A stretch of DNA of 38,980 nucleotides from contig JANOYC010000161.1 in NCBI GenBank assembly GCA_031428675.1, forward strand, positions 1 through 38,980, read 5' to 3'. Position 1 is the stretch's first letter. The number at the start of each line of letters is the position of its first letter. Positions 1 through 8,363 of the stretch are shown here, one piece after another. The notes beneath the pieces were generated by a model. It did no database searches. It saw nothing but the letters and a program-made list of their open reading frames with translations, and was not told the DNA's origin. Position numbers and translations under genes: made by a program. This DNA comes from JANOYC01 sp031428675 (GTDB taxonomy: Bacteria; Actinomycetota; Actinomycetes; Actinomycetales; Microbacteriaceae).

Positions 1-57
1 GGTTCGAGGAGCAGTTTTCGGTGAGTTTCTGGTGGGCGGTTCAATTCCGTTAACCTC

Positions 58-93
58 AAAGTCCCGGAAACCTTGCGGTTTCCGGGACTTTTT
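58..93. terminator. Perfect intrinsic terminator hairpin
   Basis: A perfect 15-bp stem (AAAGTCCCGGAAACC at 58-72, complement at 77-91) with a TTGC loop. On the plus strand it ends in five T (89-93), so it would stop transcription entering from the left of the window. On the minus strand it lies 3-4 nt past the tRNA 3' end and has only three T, so it can also end the tRNA transcript. Bases 1-57 are probably the tail of an upstream plus-strand unit; a short frame there stops at 51-53, but it is too short to identify. Confidence 0.9.
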
Positions 94-95
94 CG

Positions 96-169
96 TTGCG
101 GGGACAGGATTTGAACCTGCGACCTCTGGGTTATGAGCCCAGCGAGCTACCGAACTGCTCCACCCCGCG
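96..169 (-). tRNA. Initiator tRNA-fMet (CAT)
   Basis: A 74-nt cloverleaf beginning CGCGGGGTGGAGCAG and ending CCCCGCAA, with CAT in the anticodon loop. Two features mark it as the initiator rather than the elongator. The first acceptor pair is mismatched (C1 opposite A72), which blocks EF-Tu and allows formylation. The anticodon stem ends in three consecutive G:C pairs (GGG-CTCATAA-CCC), which favours the ribosomal P site. The CCA tail is not encoded (CGA follows) and must be added after transcription. The transcript ends in the hairpin at 58-93. Confidence 0.97.
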
Positions 170-181
170 GCACAAGAATCA

Positions 182-187
182 AGCCTA
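182..187 (-). promoter_or_regulatory. -10 box of initiator tRNA
   Basis: TAGGCT on the minus strand, 12 nt before the mature tRNA 5' end, giving a short 5' leader for RNase P removal. No convincing -35 hexamer is visible. It fits the TANNNT -10 pattern seen repeatedly in this window. Confidence 0.55.
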
Positions 188-249
188 GCACACGAAATTC
201 GGGCTGCCTGCCTTGTGCCGCGAGGGCGGCTCTGACGGAGTGTCGGAGA

Positions 250-3120
250 TCAGTTCGTGGCTGCGATAGCCCGCTCGATCGCCTTCTGCATCCGCGCATC
301 CGCTTCTGCTGCGGCGACGAGGTCGTTCGCAGCGTAGGCGGTGGTGCGGTCGGCGAAGGCCTCTTGGTAGTCCTCGAGAGCTTGGCGCAAAACCGGGTTG
401 TCGATCGACGGCTCCGGCGCATCCGGATCGGTCGGTGCATCCGGATCGGTCGGCTCCGTCGGGGTGGTCGGAGTCTCGCCGTCGCCCGCCGACGCGCCCG
501 AATCTCCGCCGAACAGAACGTCGAGTGCCTCATCTAGCGTGTCCTCGAACGCGATCTGGTCACCGAACGAGACGAGGATCTTGCGCAAGAGCGGATAGCT
601 CGTGTCACCCGTCGACTTCACGTACACCGGCTGAACGTAGAGGAGACCGCCACCGACCGGGAGCGTCAGCAGGTTGCCTCGAATCACCTCGGTGTCACCG
701 CGCTGCAGCAACGCCAACTGGTTCGCCACCTCGGTATCGGTGCTGAAGTTGTTCTGCGCCTGCCCCGGACCCGGCACAGTGACGTCACGCGGGAGCGTCA
801 ACAACGTGAGCTTGCCGTAGTCCTCCCCGGCGTCGGAATTCACCGCAAGGTATCCGGTAAGCACGTTACGGCTTGATGAGCCTGCGGCATTCGGGATGTA
901 GGTCGAATACAGCGTGAACGCCGGCGACTCTGTTCCGGGCACCTGCATGGTCAGGTAGTACGGCGGCTGCAGTCGCGCATTCGCGCTCGACGACGTCGGG
1001 TCGTTCGGCGTGATCCAGGCGTCGTCACCCGAGTAATAGGTTCCGGCGTTCGTCACGTGGTAGCTGCCGAGGATGGCGCGCTGCACCTTGAACAGGTCCG
1101 CCGGATAACGCACGTGGTCGAGGAGTTCCGCGCTCATCTCGCTCGCGGGCTTCAGCGTCGACGGGAAGATCTTCTGCCACGTGGCTAGGATCGGGTCTTC
1201 GTCGTCCCACGCATAGAGCGTGACTTCACCGTCATACGCATCGACGGTCGCCTTGACCGAGTTGCGGATGTAGTTGATGTCGTCGACCGCATACGCCGGC
1301 GTGGGCGTGTAGGTGTCGGCAATCGTGTTGGAGAGCTGTTCCACGCGTGAGTACGGGTAATCGGCAGTCGTCGTGTAGCCATCGACGATCCAGACAATGC
1401 GACCGTCGACAATCGCGGGATACACGTCGCTGTCGAGCGTGAGGTATGGCGCGACATTCTGCACGCGCGTCTTCGGATCACGATCGTAGAGAATCTGCGA
1501 TTCGTTGTTCACCGCGTCGGAGAGCACGATCTGCTCCGACTGGAACTTGATCGCGTAGACCAGCTTTTTGAAGATGTTGTCGAGCTTCGGTCCGCCGTCA
1601 CCTTGGAAGGTGGTCGTCGCGTTCTGATCGCCGTCTTCTCCGCCGGAGGGGAAGTCGAGTTCGACGTCGGTCGTTCCTTCTGGTGCGCCGACGATCGAGT
1701 AGTCCGGAGACGCCTCGCCGAAGTACACCCGCGGTTCGAATTCGGGAAGCGCCCCCGTGCTCGGGATTCCCGACTCGAGGAAGACTGGCTGCCCGTCGGC
1801 AGAACGCTGATTTCCGTAGGCCGCGACAACGCCGTAGCCGTGGGTGAACACGACCGTGTTGTTGTACCAGGTCTTCGACGTCTGGCCCGACTGGTTCAGC
1901 TCACGCACCGCGATCACGGTGTCCTGCGTCTTGCCGTCGATCGTGTACCGGTCGACGTCGAGGTGCGGCGCGAACTGGTAGTACTGCCGGAACTGCTCAA
2001 GCTGGCCGAAGGAATCGGACACCTTCGCCGGGTCGATGATTCGGATGTTGGCGGTCGTCTCCGCGTCGGCGCGCAACGCGCCAGGCGTCGCGTCCGTTTT
2101 CGCGTTGTATGGCACTTCCTCGATGCCATCGACGCCATATGCGGCGCGAGTGCCGTCAATATTGCGTTTGATGTATTCCGCTTCGAGCGTACGAGCGCTC
2201 GGCTCCACCTGGAAGCGCTGCACGATCCACGGGTAGACGGATCCGATGAGAAGCCCGCTCACGAGCAGGAGCGCGGTGCCCACGATCGGCAGTCGCCACC
2301 GGCCGATGAAGGCCGTGATCACGAAGAGAATGGCAACGATCGCAGCAATTCCCGAAAGGATCGCACGACCCGGAATCGTCGCGAAGACATCGGTATACGA
2401 GGCGCCCGTGATGATTCCGGCTTCATTCGACAGGGTTGTGTACTGGTCGAGCCAGATGCTGACCGCCTGCAGTGCTACGTAGAGCGCACCGGTGACCGCG
2501 AGTTGGATGCGCGCAGTCTTCGAGATCCGCACCTCGCGCCCATTGAACCGAATCGCGCCGTAAAGATAGCTCGTCGCCACCGCGCCGAGCGCGGAGATAA
2601 GAACGACAGCAGAGGCGAATGCGACGATGCCGCGGAAGAAGGGAAGGTCGTAAACATAGAACGACACATCGAGGCCGAACTGCGGATCGGCCGTTCCGAA
2701 GGGCGTCTTGTTGAGCCACTGCAGGATGACCGGCCAGCGCGTTGCAGCCGAGACACCGGCGAAAAGCCCGAGCACCGCAGGGATGCCGTACATCGCCAAT
2801 CGACGGAGCGGCTCGATCACCTGTTGGTAGCGATCGAGCTGCGAGTTGAGCTTCGCGTACATCGGACGCCACCGGAAGGCCACCTCGATGCTCACCCAAA
2901 CGGGGATCGCCATCGCGACGAAGCCGATGAGGAACATCACACCACCGGCGATCCACTGTGTTGTCAGGACCGAAAGAAAGCCGAGGTGGTCAAACCACAG
3001 GATGTCGGAGTAGAGCCCCGCGAAAATGAAGAAGAGAATCACGAGAATCGCGAGAGCGACCGCCGTGAGGGTGAGAGTTGCACGCGTGCGGTTCGCAGGC
3101 GGCGTTGCTGAGGACGTCAA
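250..3120 (-). CDS. UPF0182 family multi-pass membrane protein
   Basis: A 956-residue protein of the UPF0182/COG1615 family, common in Actinobacteria and of unknown function. The first 300 residues hold about seven hydrophobic segments (roughly 14-37, 55-80, 108-128, 160-185, 208-225, 250-275, 280-300). A large soluble, presumably extracytoplasmic domain follows, then an acidic Pro/Thr-rich linker near residues 895-925 with repeated TDPDAP units, then a short helical tail. The start is TTG at 3120-3118, preceded by AGGAG at 5-nt spacing, and the following MTSSATPP leads straight into the first membrane span. It lies 51 bp downstream of the YlbL-like protease in the same direction, an arrangement conserved in Actinobacteria that suggests a shared envelope role. 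Family assignment is firm; function is unknown. Confidence 0.93.
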   Translation of the reverse strand: MTSSATPPANRTRATLTLTAVALAILVILFFIFAGLYSDILWFDHLGFLSVLTTQWIAGGVMFLIGFVAMAIPVWVSIEVAFRWRPMYAKLNSQLDRYQQVIEPLRRLAMYGIPAVLGLFAGVSAATRWPVILQWLNKTPFGTADPQFGLDVSFYVYDLPFFRGIVAFASAVVLISALGAVATSYLYGAIRFNGREVRISKTARIQLAVTGALYVALQAVSIWLDQYTTLSNEAGIITGASYTDVFATIPGRAILSGIAAIVAILFVITAFIGRWRLPIVGTALLLVSGLLIGSVYPWIVQRFQVEPSARTLEAEYIKRNIDGTRAAYGVDGIEEVPYNAKTDATPGALRADAETTANIRIIDPAKVSDSFGQLEQFRQYYQFAPHLDVDRYTIDGKTQDTVIAVRELNQSGQTSKTWYNNTVVFTHGYGVVAAYGNQRSADGQPVFLESGIPSTGALPEFEPRVYFGEASPDYSIVGAPEGTTDVELDFPSGGEDGDQNATTTFQGDGGPKLDNIFKKLVYAIKFQSEQIVLSDAVNNESQILYDRDPKTRVQNVAPYLTLDSDVYPAIVDGRIVWIVDGYTTTADYPYSRVEQLSNTIADTYTPTPAYAVDDINYIRNSVKATVDAYDGEVTLYAWDDEDPILATWQKIFPSTLKPASEMSAELLDHVRYPADLFKVQRAILGSYHVTNAGTYYSGDDAWITPNDPTSSSANARLQPPYYLTMQVPGTESPAFTLYSTYIPNAAGSSSRNVLTGYLAVNSDAGEDYGKLTLLTLPRDVTVPGPGQAQNNFSTDTEVANQLALLQRGDTEVIRGNLLTLPVGGGLLYVQPVYVKSTGDTSYPLLRKILVSFGDQIAFEDTLDEALDVLFGGDSGASAGDGETPTTPTEPTDPDAPTDPDAPEPSIDNPVLRQALEDYQEAFADRTTAYAANDLVAAAEADARMQKAIERAIAATN
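419..453. repeat. Tandem 18-bp repeat in UPF0182 gene
   Basis: Two copies of an 18-bp unit (GCATCCGGATCGGTCGGT, the second differing at its last base) encode the repeated TDPDAP of the C-terminal linker of the UPF0182 protein. The unit keeps the reading frame, so copy-number change would only lengthen or shorten the linker. Confidence 0.8.
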
Positions 3121-3171
3121 GAGAGAGCTCCTGGCTCGAGTGGTGCGTGGTCAGGAATTCCATCGTAACGA

Positions 3172-4284
3172 CTATCCAGCGGGGCAAGCTGGGAGGGCGG
3201 AGGTGTCATCACCGGCAGCGACGGTCTCAAGCACCCGCAACGCGTCGTCGATCGTCGCCACCGCAAACACCGTCAGCCCGTCGGGAATCCGCCCGGTGAC
3301 GTCATCGCAATTTGCCTCCGGAGCGAGGAAATAGTCAACCCCGGCTTTGCGGGCACCGTACATTTTCTGCACGATTCCGCCGATTGGTCCGACATCGCCC
3401 GACGAACTGATCGTGCCAGTGCCCGCCACGCTCTCTCCCCCGTTGAGCTCGCCCGGCGTGAGCTTGTCGATAATTCCGAGGGCGAACATCATGCCGGCGC
3501 TCGGCCCTCCGACGTTCTCCAATTGGATTTTCACATCAAACGGGAATTCGTAATCGTTATCGATGACGACGCCGATGATCGGAATGGGGTCGGCACCCGC
3601 GCTCATGGTCGGAACTATGGCGACTGTTTCGGGCATTCCGTCCCGCAACACGGAGATCTGCGCCGGTCCCGATGTGCCGTTCTCAGCGATGGCTGCCCGC
3701 AAACCCGCGACGTCATCCACCGCCGTTCCGTTGACGGCCAGGATGTTGTCTCCGCGCGCCAACGCGCCAACCGCGGGCAACGAACTTTGGGTTCCCACGA
3801 CCGTGAGTGAGTTGGAGAAGGTGTAGTTCAACGTCTTCAGCGCAGCAGCGATGGCTTCATTCTGCGAATTCGCCATGTCGGCCCGGCTCTGCTTTGTGGA
3901 CTGCTCCAGTGTGGTGCCCTCGGGATATACCGACTCCACCGGCACGACCGCGTTGCTCGGGTCGAACCACGCACCGACGACTTCCAGCCAGTTCGGCAGA
4001 TCGGTGCGCGAGCCGCGAATCGACACGGTGAGCATGTCGAGCGTGCCATCGGTCGGGAATGTCTCCTGCCCCTGGATGTCGATGAGCGGCACGGTCTCAC
4101 CTTTGACGGTGGTGGTGCCGAGGGTGTCGAAGACGGGGCCGGGTTGTTCAATGACGTAAGGGGCTGGCACGAGGGAAGCACCCATGATCCCCAGCAACGC
4201 GACGGAGAGCAACGGCCAACCGAGCTTGCTCCCGCGCGAACGGGTGCCCGCGAGATCCATGTCGCGGTCGAGGAACAGGGCCAC
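3172..4284 (-). CDS. YlbL-like PDZ/Lon-type serine protease
   Basis: A 370-residue membrane-anchored protease: one N-terminal membrane span (about 22-44), the family signature PYVIEQPGPVFDTLG just after it, a PDZ domain (about 155-225), and a C-terminal Lon (S16) proteolytic domain. The catalytic dyad is visible as Ser262 in GGPSAGMM and Lys307 in GIVQKMYG, 45 residues apart as in Lon proteases. There is no AAA+ ATPase part, so it is expected to act outside the membrane without ATP; Bacillus YlbL is linked to recovery after DNA damage. The start is GTG at 4284; an internal ATG at residue 9 is possible, and neither has a strong ribosome site. It diverges from the DUF2342 gene and is followed by UPF0182. 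Its physiological substrate is not known. Confidence 0.92.
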   Translation of the reverse strand: MALFLDRDMDLAGTRSRGSKLGWPLLSVALLGIMGASLVPAPYVIEQPGPVFDTLGTTTVKGETVPLIDIQGQETFPTDGTLDMLTVSIRGSRTDLPNWLEVVGAWFDPSNAVVPVESVYPEGTTLEQSTKQSRADMANSQNEAIAAALKTLNYTFSNSLTVVGTQSSLPAVGALARGDNILAVNGTAVDDVAGLRAAIAENGTSGPAQISVLRDGMPETVAIVPTMSAGADPIPIIGVVIDNDYEFPFDVKIQLENVGGPSAGMMFALGIIDKLTPGELNGGESVAGTGTISSSGDVGPIGGIVQKMYGARKAGVDYFLAPEANCDDVTGRIPDGLTVFAVATIDDALRVLETVAAGDDTSALPACPAG

Positions 4285-4386
4285 TGGCAGCTCAATCAGT
4301 ATCGAAGGTGGTGCCTGTTCGCGGAGGGCGCACCGACAGAATCACCAGCCTAAGTCAAAACCACGCCTACTCGACGGGGTTGCGGC

Positions 4387-4392
4387 TAGCGT
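4387..4392 (+). promoter_or_regulatory. -10 box, leaderless start of DUF2342 gene
   Basis: TAGCGT followed by 7 nt and then ATG at 4400. Transcription would begin at or next to the start codon, and there is no Shine-Dalgarno sequence. This supports 4400 rather than any in-frame upstream start. Confidence 0.6.
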
Positions 4393-4399
4393 AGTTTCC

Positions 4400-5731
4400 A
4401 TGGCTGATGATCCGCGGGACAACCCGGAAGACGAATTCCGCGACATGCTGCGGGAATTCCTCGAAGGCAATTCTCAGATCGACCCGAGTCGTCTCGCGAG
4501 CGCCGCCGGTCTGCCGAATGACCCGGAGATGGTTGCGCGACTCATCGCCCAGTTGCAAAGCGCGCTCCAGCACAGCGGCGAGGGCATCAACTGGTCGCTG
4601 GCGATGGAGCAAGCGAAAACGCTGGCCGAACGATCCTCAGTGGTCTCGTTGCCCGCAGAGCGCTCGGCGCTTCAGCAAGCACTGCACGTGGCATCCCTGT
4701 GGCTCGATGAAGCCACGTTCGTGTCGCAACTGCCGTCAGAGCCGCGACTCATGAGCCGTAGCGAGTGGGTGGCGGCCACCATGCCGGTGTGGACGCAGCT
4801 TGCCGAACCCGTTGCCACGTCGATCGCCAACGCTCTCACGGGCGTGCTGCAAGACCAAGCGCCGGAAGAGATGAGCGAGATGATCGCCGGCGCCGGCAAG
4901 GTCATGCGCAATATCGGCGGAACCCTGTTCGCCATGCAACTCGGTCAAGTCGTCGGCCAATTGTCGACGGAAGTTGTGTCGGGGGGCGACATCGGCATCC
5001 CGCTGCTGGAGACCCAGCACGCCGCGATCATTCCGCAGAATGTCATGGCCTTCGGTGCTGGCCTCGATATCCCCGCCGATCAAGTGCAGTTGTACCTCGC
5101 GGTGCGCGAACTCGCGCACGCCCGGCTGTTCCGCCACGCGCGGTGGCTGCGACTGCAGTTGCTGTCGGCGATCACCGACTTCGCTCGCGGCGTGCACATC
5201 GACACCGACCGACTCGAACAGCTCGCCGCCGACTTCGATCCCTCCAACCCGGAAGAGTTGCGTGAGGCCATGACCAGCGGAGCGCTCATCCCGCCCAAGT
5301 CTGACGACCAGCTCGTTGCCCTCGCCCGTCTCGAGACCACACTCGCACTGATCGAGGGGTGGGTCGACGTCGTGACTGCCAGCGCGACCAGTCGACTGCC
5401 GAAAGCCGCCGCAATTGCCGAGACTGTTCGCCGTCGACGCGCATCCGGTGGCCCCGCCGAGTCGGCTTTCGCGAGCCTCGTGGGCTTGGAACTCCGCCCG
5501 CGAAGACTCCGCGAAGCCGCGGCGATGTGGCAGCGCGTCTCCGACGAACTCGGAGCGGAAGTGCGCGATGAGCAGTGGTCGCAACCCGACCTGATGCCGA
5601 CGGCCGCCGACATCGACGACCCGGATGCGTTCATCGCGCGCATCCGCGGCGGTTCGAGCGACTCCGACGACATCGACGAAGCCATTCAACGCTTGCTCGA
5701 CGACGACACCGGCGACCGCCCGACTGAATAG
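4400..5731 (+). CDS. DUF2342 zinc-dependent metalloprotease-like protein
   Basis: A 443-residue protein of the actinobacterial DUF2342 family (annotated as zinc-dependent metalloprotease or hydrolase; formerly 'coenzyme F420 biosynthesis associated'). The family motif is seen as RELAHARLFRHA at residues 236-247, giving His240 and His246 as candidate metal ligands, though it is not a canonical HEXXH. The C-terminus is acidic (SSDSDDIDEAIQRLLDDD). The frame is open upstream, but ATG 4400 is chosen because it starts the conserved sequence (MADDPRDNPEDEF) and sits 7 nt after a TAGCGT -10 box. It diverges from the YlbL/UPF0182 pair and is followed by the cyclodehydratase-like gene, as in mycobacteria (Rv3195-Rv3196 from memory). 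Protease activity is inferred from the family name only. Confidence 0.9.
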   Translation: MADDPRDNPEDEFRDMLREFLEGNSQIDPSRLASAAGLPNDPEMVARLIAQLQSALQHSGEGINWSLAMEQAKTLAERSSVVSLPAERSALQQALHVASLWLDEATFVSQLPSEPRLMSRSEWVAATMPVWTQLAEPVATSIANALTGVLQDQAPEEMSEMIAGAGKVMRNIGGTLFAMQLGQVVGQLSTEVVSGGDIGIPLLETQHAAIIPQNVMAFGAGLDIPADQVQLYLAVRELAHARLFRHARWLRLQLLSAITDFARGVHIDTDRLEQLAADFDPSNPEELREAMTSGALIPPKSDDQLVALARLETTLALIEGWVDVVTASATSRLPKAAAIAETVRRRRASGGPAESAFASLVGLELRPRRLREAAAMWQRVSDELGAEVRDEQWSQPDLMPTAADIDDPDAFIARIRGGSSDSDDIDEAIQRLLDDDTGDRPTE

Positions 5732-5749
5732 GACCGCCCGAGCGCGGTC
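5732..5749 (+). other. Small hairpin after DUF2342 gene
   Basis: GACCGC and GCGGTC form a perfect 6-bp stem with a 6-nt loop directly after the DUF2342 stop codon. There is no T-tract, so it is at best a weak terminator or mRNA-stabilising stem. It is the only structure seen in the 96-bp gap before the next gene. Confidence 0.3.
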
Positions 5750-5827
5750 GGGTCGCCTTCCCGGCCAGAGCTCGGATGCTGTGGACTAATCGGGCGACGT
5801 CGTCGCTCGATTCGGGATGATCGACGC

Positions 5828-6703
5828 ATGATCCTCCGACTGGACCCCAGAGTGCCCCGGGTATGGCGCGATCCGCACACGCTCCAATTCGGCGTGGATC
5901 GCGTGCTCGTTGTACTCAACGCAGTGTCGCTCGCGGAAGAGCGCATCGTGCACGCCCTCGCTGCTGGCATCAGCCGCACTGCTCTCGATCAGCTGGCCGG
6001 GCACTGTGGCATCCGCCCGATCGATGTCGACTCGTTGCTCGAGCGAATCGCGCCGGCAATGGAGGTGACCGCGCCGCCCGGCCCAGTACGCGAGGTCGAG
6101 CTCTGGGGCGGTGGCGGAATCGCCGACCTTGTCGATCGGTGCCTGACCGCGTCCGGTGCGGTGGTGCACCGCGCGGGCGCAGCGTCCGGGCGTCGAAACG
6201 CCTCACCTGCCTCCGTGTTCGGCGTCGCCATCGGAGCACACGTCATCGATCCGCGCGTGCACCGCCATTGGCTTCGCCGCGATATCCCTCACCTCGCGGC
6301 TGTCGTCGGCGATGCGAGCATCCGCATCGGTCCGCTCGTTGAACCAGGCGTGGGCGCGTGCCTGCACTGCATGGATCGTCATCGAAACGATGCCGACCCG
6401 GCCTGGACGGCAATGGCGACACAATTGCTCGATCGGCGCGTGCGCGAACCGGCGGCGGTCGTGACCCTCGAAGCCGCAGCCCTCATTTCGCGATCCGTGC
6501 TCGGGTACCTTGACGGCGGATTGTCGCTTCCACACACCGCGATCATCGATTCCGAATCGGGAGCCGTTGCCGTCAGCCTCGCATTGCCTCACCCGGATTG
6601 CGGATGCCGAGCTCTGCCAGGAACCGACTCGGTCGACGATCCGCCGTGCGATTCTGCCCCCGAGCGGCCCAGGACAGCGAAAGCGACCGTCGAGCACGGG
6701 TGA
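5828..6703 (+). CDS. Cyclodehydratase/ThiF-like zinc protein, function unknown
   Basis: A 291-residue protein resembling the leader-binding/cyclodehydratase (E1-like) proteins of azole-peptide biosynthesis, and the conserved actinobacterial relative next to DUF2342 (Rv3196-like). The N-terminus has the typical WRDPHTLQFGVDR. A GWGG-like loop (ELWGGGGIAD) lies near residue 95. The C-terminal half has GPLVEPGVGACLHCMDRH, and later CGC at 258-260, so Cys178, Cys181, Cys258 and Cys260 form a probable structural zinc site. No precursor peptide, YcaO or dehydrogenase gene is nearby, so azole synthesis is not supported. The start is ATG 5828, 96 bp after DUF2342. The last 131 bp overlap the 3' end of the opposing uvrD2 gene. 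Fold call is moderate; function is unknown. Confidence 0.75.
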   Translation: MILRLDPRVPRVWRDPHTLQFGVDRVLVVLNAVSLAEERIVHALAAGISRTALDQLAGHCGIRPIDVDSLLERIAPAMEVTAPPGPVREVELWGGGGIADLVDRCLTASGAVVHRAGAASGRRNASPASVFGVAIGAHVIDPRVHRHWLRRDIPHLAAVVGDASIRIGPLVEPGVGACLHCMDRHRNDADPAWTAMATQLLDRRVREPAAVVTLEAAALISRSVLGYLDGGLSLPHTAIIDSESGAVAVSLALPHPDCGCRALPGTDSVDDPPCDSAPERPRTAKATVEHG

Positions 6704-8363
6704 CTCCGACGTAGAGTAACCGTCGCTCCTCGTCGATGGCATCGGCGGCGCCGGGTCCGGGCGCGGTGGCGAAGCTGATCGGGAGCAGTCCTTCGACCAG
6801 TCCCACTATGTAGACGTGATCCCACTCGAGGCCCTTCGCGCTGTGCAGGGTCGCTAGAGTCACCGCTTGCACCGTCGGCTCGTGGTGTGCCGCCTGGCGG
6901 TCCATCAGCTCGGCGACGAAGCCGCTGAGCGACGTGTCTGCGGGTGCAGCTTCCGCGAGCCCCATCAGAGCGTTCAATGACTCCCAGCGGTCGCGCACGG
7001 CGCCGCGCGTCTCGGGCGCTTCCTGCGTCCAGCCGAGCGACCGCAGCACGTCACTCACCGTCTTGAACAGCGGTTCGTCACGCACCGAGACAGCGGCACC
7101 CTTGAGCATCATGATCGCGTCACGTACCTCGCGTTGGTCGAAGAACCGCGACGATCCCCGCAATTGATAGCCGACTCCGGCGTCGGTGAGTGCGGCCTCG
7201 ATGATTGCCGACTGCACGTTGATGCGGTAGAGGATCGCGATCGACTGCGCCGGCGCCCCCGCCGAGATACGCGCGGCGATCTCCTGCGCGATTGCGCGTG
7301 CTTCGATCGCATCCGACGCGTGCCCGGCAACGACGGGAACGTCGGTGGACGCGCCCGCTTCTCGGCGCGATCCTGCGTCGGCCGCATCTGACGGCAACGC
7401 GGGCTCCGCGGTGCGCGGCATCGTGGGGCGCAGCGCGAGCGCCCCCGCCCGCCCCTGCATGAGACGGTTCGCGGAATCGATGATCGGCGGCACCGATCGG
7501 TAATTCTGTTCCAGTCTCAGCACGACGGCGTTCGCGTGTTCTCGGCCGAAATCAAGAAGGTAGCGGGGACTGGCGCCAGCGAAGGAGTAGATCGTCTGGC
7601 TCGCGTCGCCGACGACACACACGTCATTGCGTTCACCGAGCCAGAGGGTGAGCAGGTCGTGCTGCAGTCGCGAAACATCCTGATACTCATCGACAACGAA
7701 GAATCGATACTGCTCGCGCACGTGTTCAGCCACGAATGGCTCCGATTCGATCATTCCAGCGGCGGCGAGCAACACATCCTCGAAGTCAAGTTGGCGGCGC
7801 TCGTCCTTTATCGACTCGTAGGCGCTGTGCAGGTCGGCGAGCGTTTCGAGCGATAGTGCGGGCGGCACCGCCCGCCCGGTTGCGTTCGCATACTGGCCGA
7901 TGCTCAGTCGCGAAACCTTGCGCCACTCGATTTCGGCGGCGACGTCGCGAAGGGTCGGCGTGTCGAGTTTCAGGCGGATGCTTTCGGCCGCGTGGGCGAT
8001 GAGGCTCGCCTTGCTCTCGACGAGTCTCGGCATCGAACCGCCGATGACTTGCGGCCAGAAGAAGTTCAGTTGCGATAGCGCCGCGGCGTGGAAGGTTCGC
8101 GCCATCACACCATGAGCACCGAGCACGCGAAGTCGGGAGCGGAGTTCTCCCGCCGCTCGAGTAGTGAATGTCAGGGCAAGCACGCGGCCGGGCGGATACA
8201 CCCCGGTGGCAACGCCATACGCGATGCGGTGGGTGATCGCCCGGGTCTTGCCGGTTCCGGCGCCGGCCAGTAGACACACCGGGCCGAGCAACGTGCGCGC
8301 CGCTTGGCGTTGCTGCTCATCGAGACCGTCGAGCAGCGCGTCGGCCGAGGAGAACTCGTTCAC
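6573..8363 (-). CDS. uvrD2: SF1A ATP-dependent DNA helicase UvrD2
   Basis: A 596-residue UvrD/Rep-type 3'-5' helicase. Walker A AGAGTGKT is at 33-40, the DEYQD motif at 225-229 and the Q-T-I-Y-S motif shortly after; TLHSAKGLEWDHVYIVG and YVGVTRARRSL are near the C-terminus. The start is taken as GTG 8363 because it overlaps the nudC stop in GTGA and begins the conserved VNEFSSADALLDGLDEQQRQA; an upstream in-frame start at 8396 would lie inside nudC. Mycobacterial UvrD2 is about 700 residues with a tetracysteine linker and a C-terminal HRDC domain. This protein stops just after the helicase core (SRFLAELG), so both appear to be missing. It is translationally coupled to nudC, and its 3' end overlaps the gene on the other strand by 131 bp. 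Confidence 0.92.
   Translation of the reverse strand: MNEFSSADALLDGLDEQQRQAARTLLGPVCLLAGAGTGKTRAITHRIAYGVATGVYPPGRVLALTFTTRAAGELRSRLRVLGAHGVMARTFHAAALSQLNFFWPQVIGGSMPRLVESKASLIAHAAESIRLKLDTPTLRDVAAEIEWRKVSRLSIGQYANATGRAVPPALSLETLADLHSAYESIKDERRQLDFEDVLLAAAGMIESEPFVAEHVREQYRFFVVDEYQDVSRLQHDLLTLWLGERNDVCVVGDASQTIYSFAGASPRYLLDFGREHANAVVLRLEQNYRSVPPIIDSANRLMQGRAGALALRPTMPRTAEPALPSDAADAGSRREAGASTDVPVVAGHASDAIEARAIAQEIAARISAGAPAQSIAILYRINVQSAIIEAALTDAGVGYQLRGSSRFFDQREVRDAIMMLKGAAVSVRDEPLFKTVSDVLRSLGWTQEAPETRGAVRDRWESLNALMGLAEAAPADTSLSGFVAELMDRQAAHHEPTVQAVTLATLHSAKGLEWDHVYIVGLVEGLLPISFATAPGPGAADAIDEERRLLYVGVTRARRSLSLSWAARGQNRTADRRPSRFLAELGIRNPGEAMRG

Noticed and set aside
3..53. C-terminal end of a protein gene on the plus strand
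   Set aside because: Only 16 codons are visible before the stop and they match no family; the terminator at 58-93 shows only that some unit ends here.
1603..3111. A 502-codon plus-strand open frame opposite the UPF0182 gene
   Set aside because: Arg/Glu/Asp-rich composition without domains, wholly antisense to a gene with clear membrane spans; typical of high-GC antisense frames.
4184..4399. An N-terminal extension of DUF2342 starting at 4184
   Set aside because: It would overlap the start of the divergent YlbL-like gene and is not like the family; the leaderless promoter fixes ATG 4400.
4736..5689. A 317-codon minus-strand open frame opposite DUF2342
   Set aside because: No recognisable motif and low-complexity His/Arg/Gly-rich composition; DUF2342 on the other strand is a known family.
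5828..6703. A ribosomal azole-peptide (TOMM) biosynthetic cluster
   Set aside because: Only the leader-binding-like protein is present; no YcaO, dehydrogenase, transporter or precursor peptide is visible nearby.
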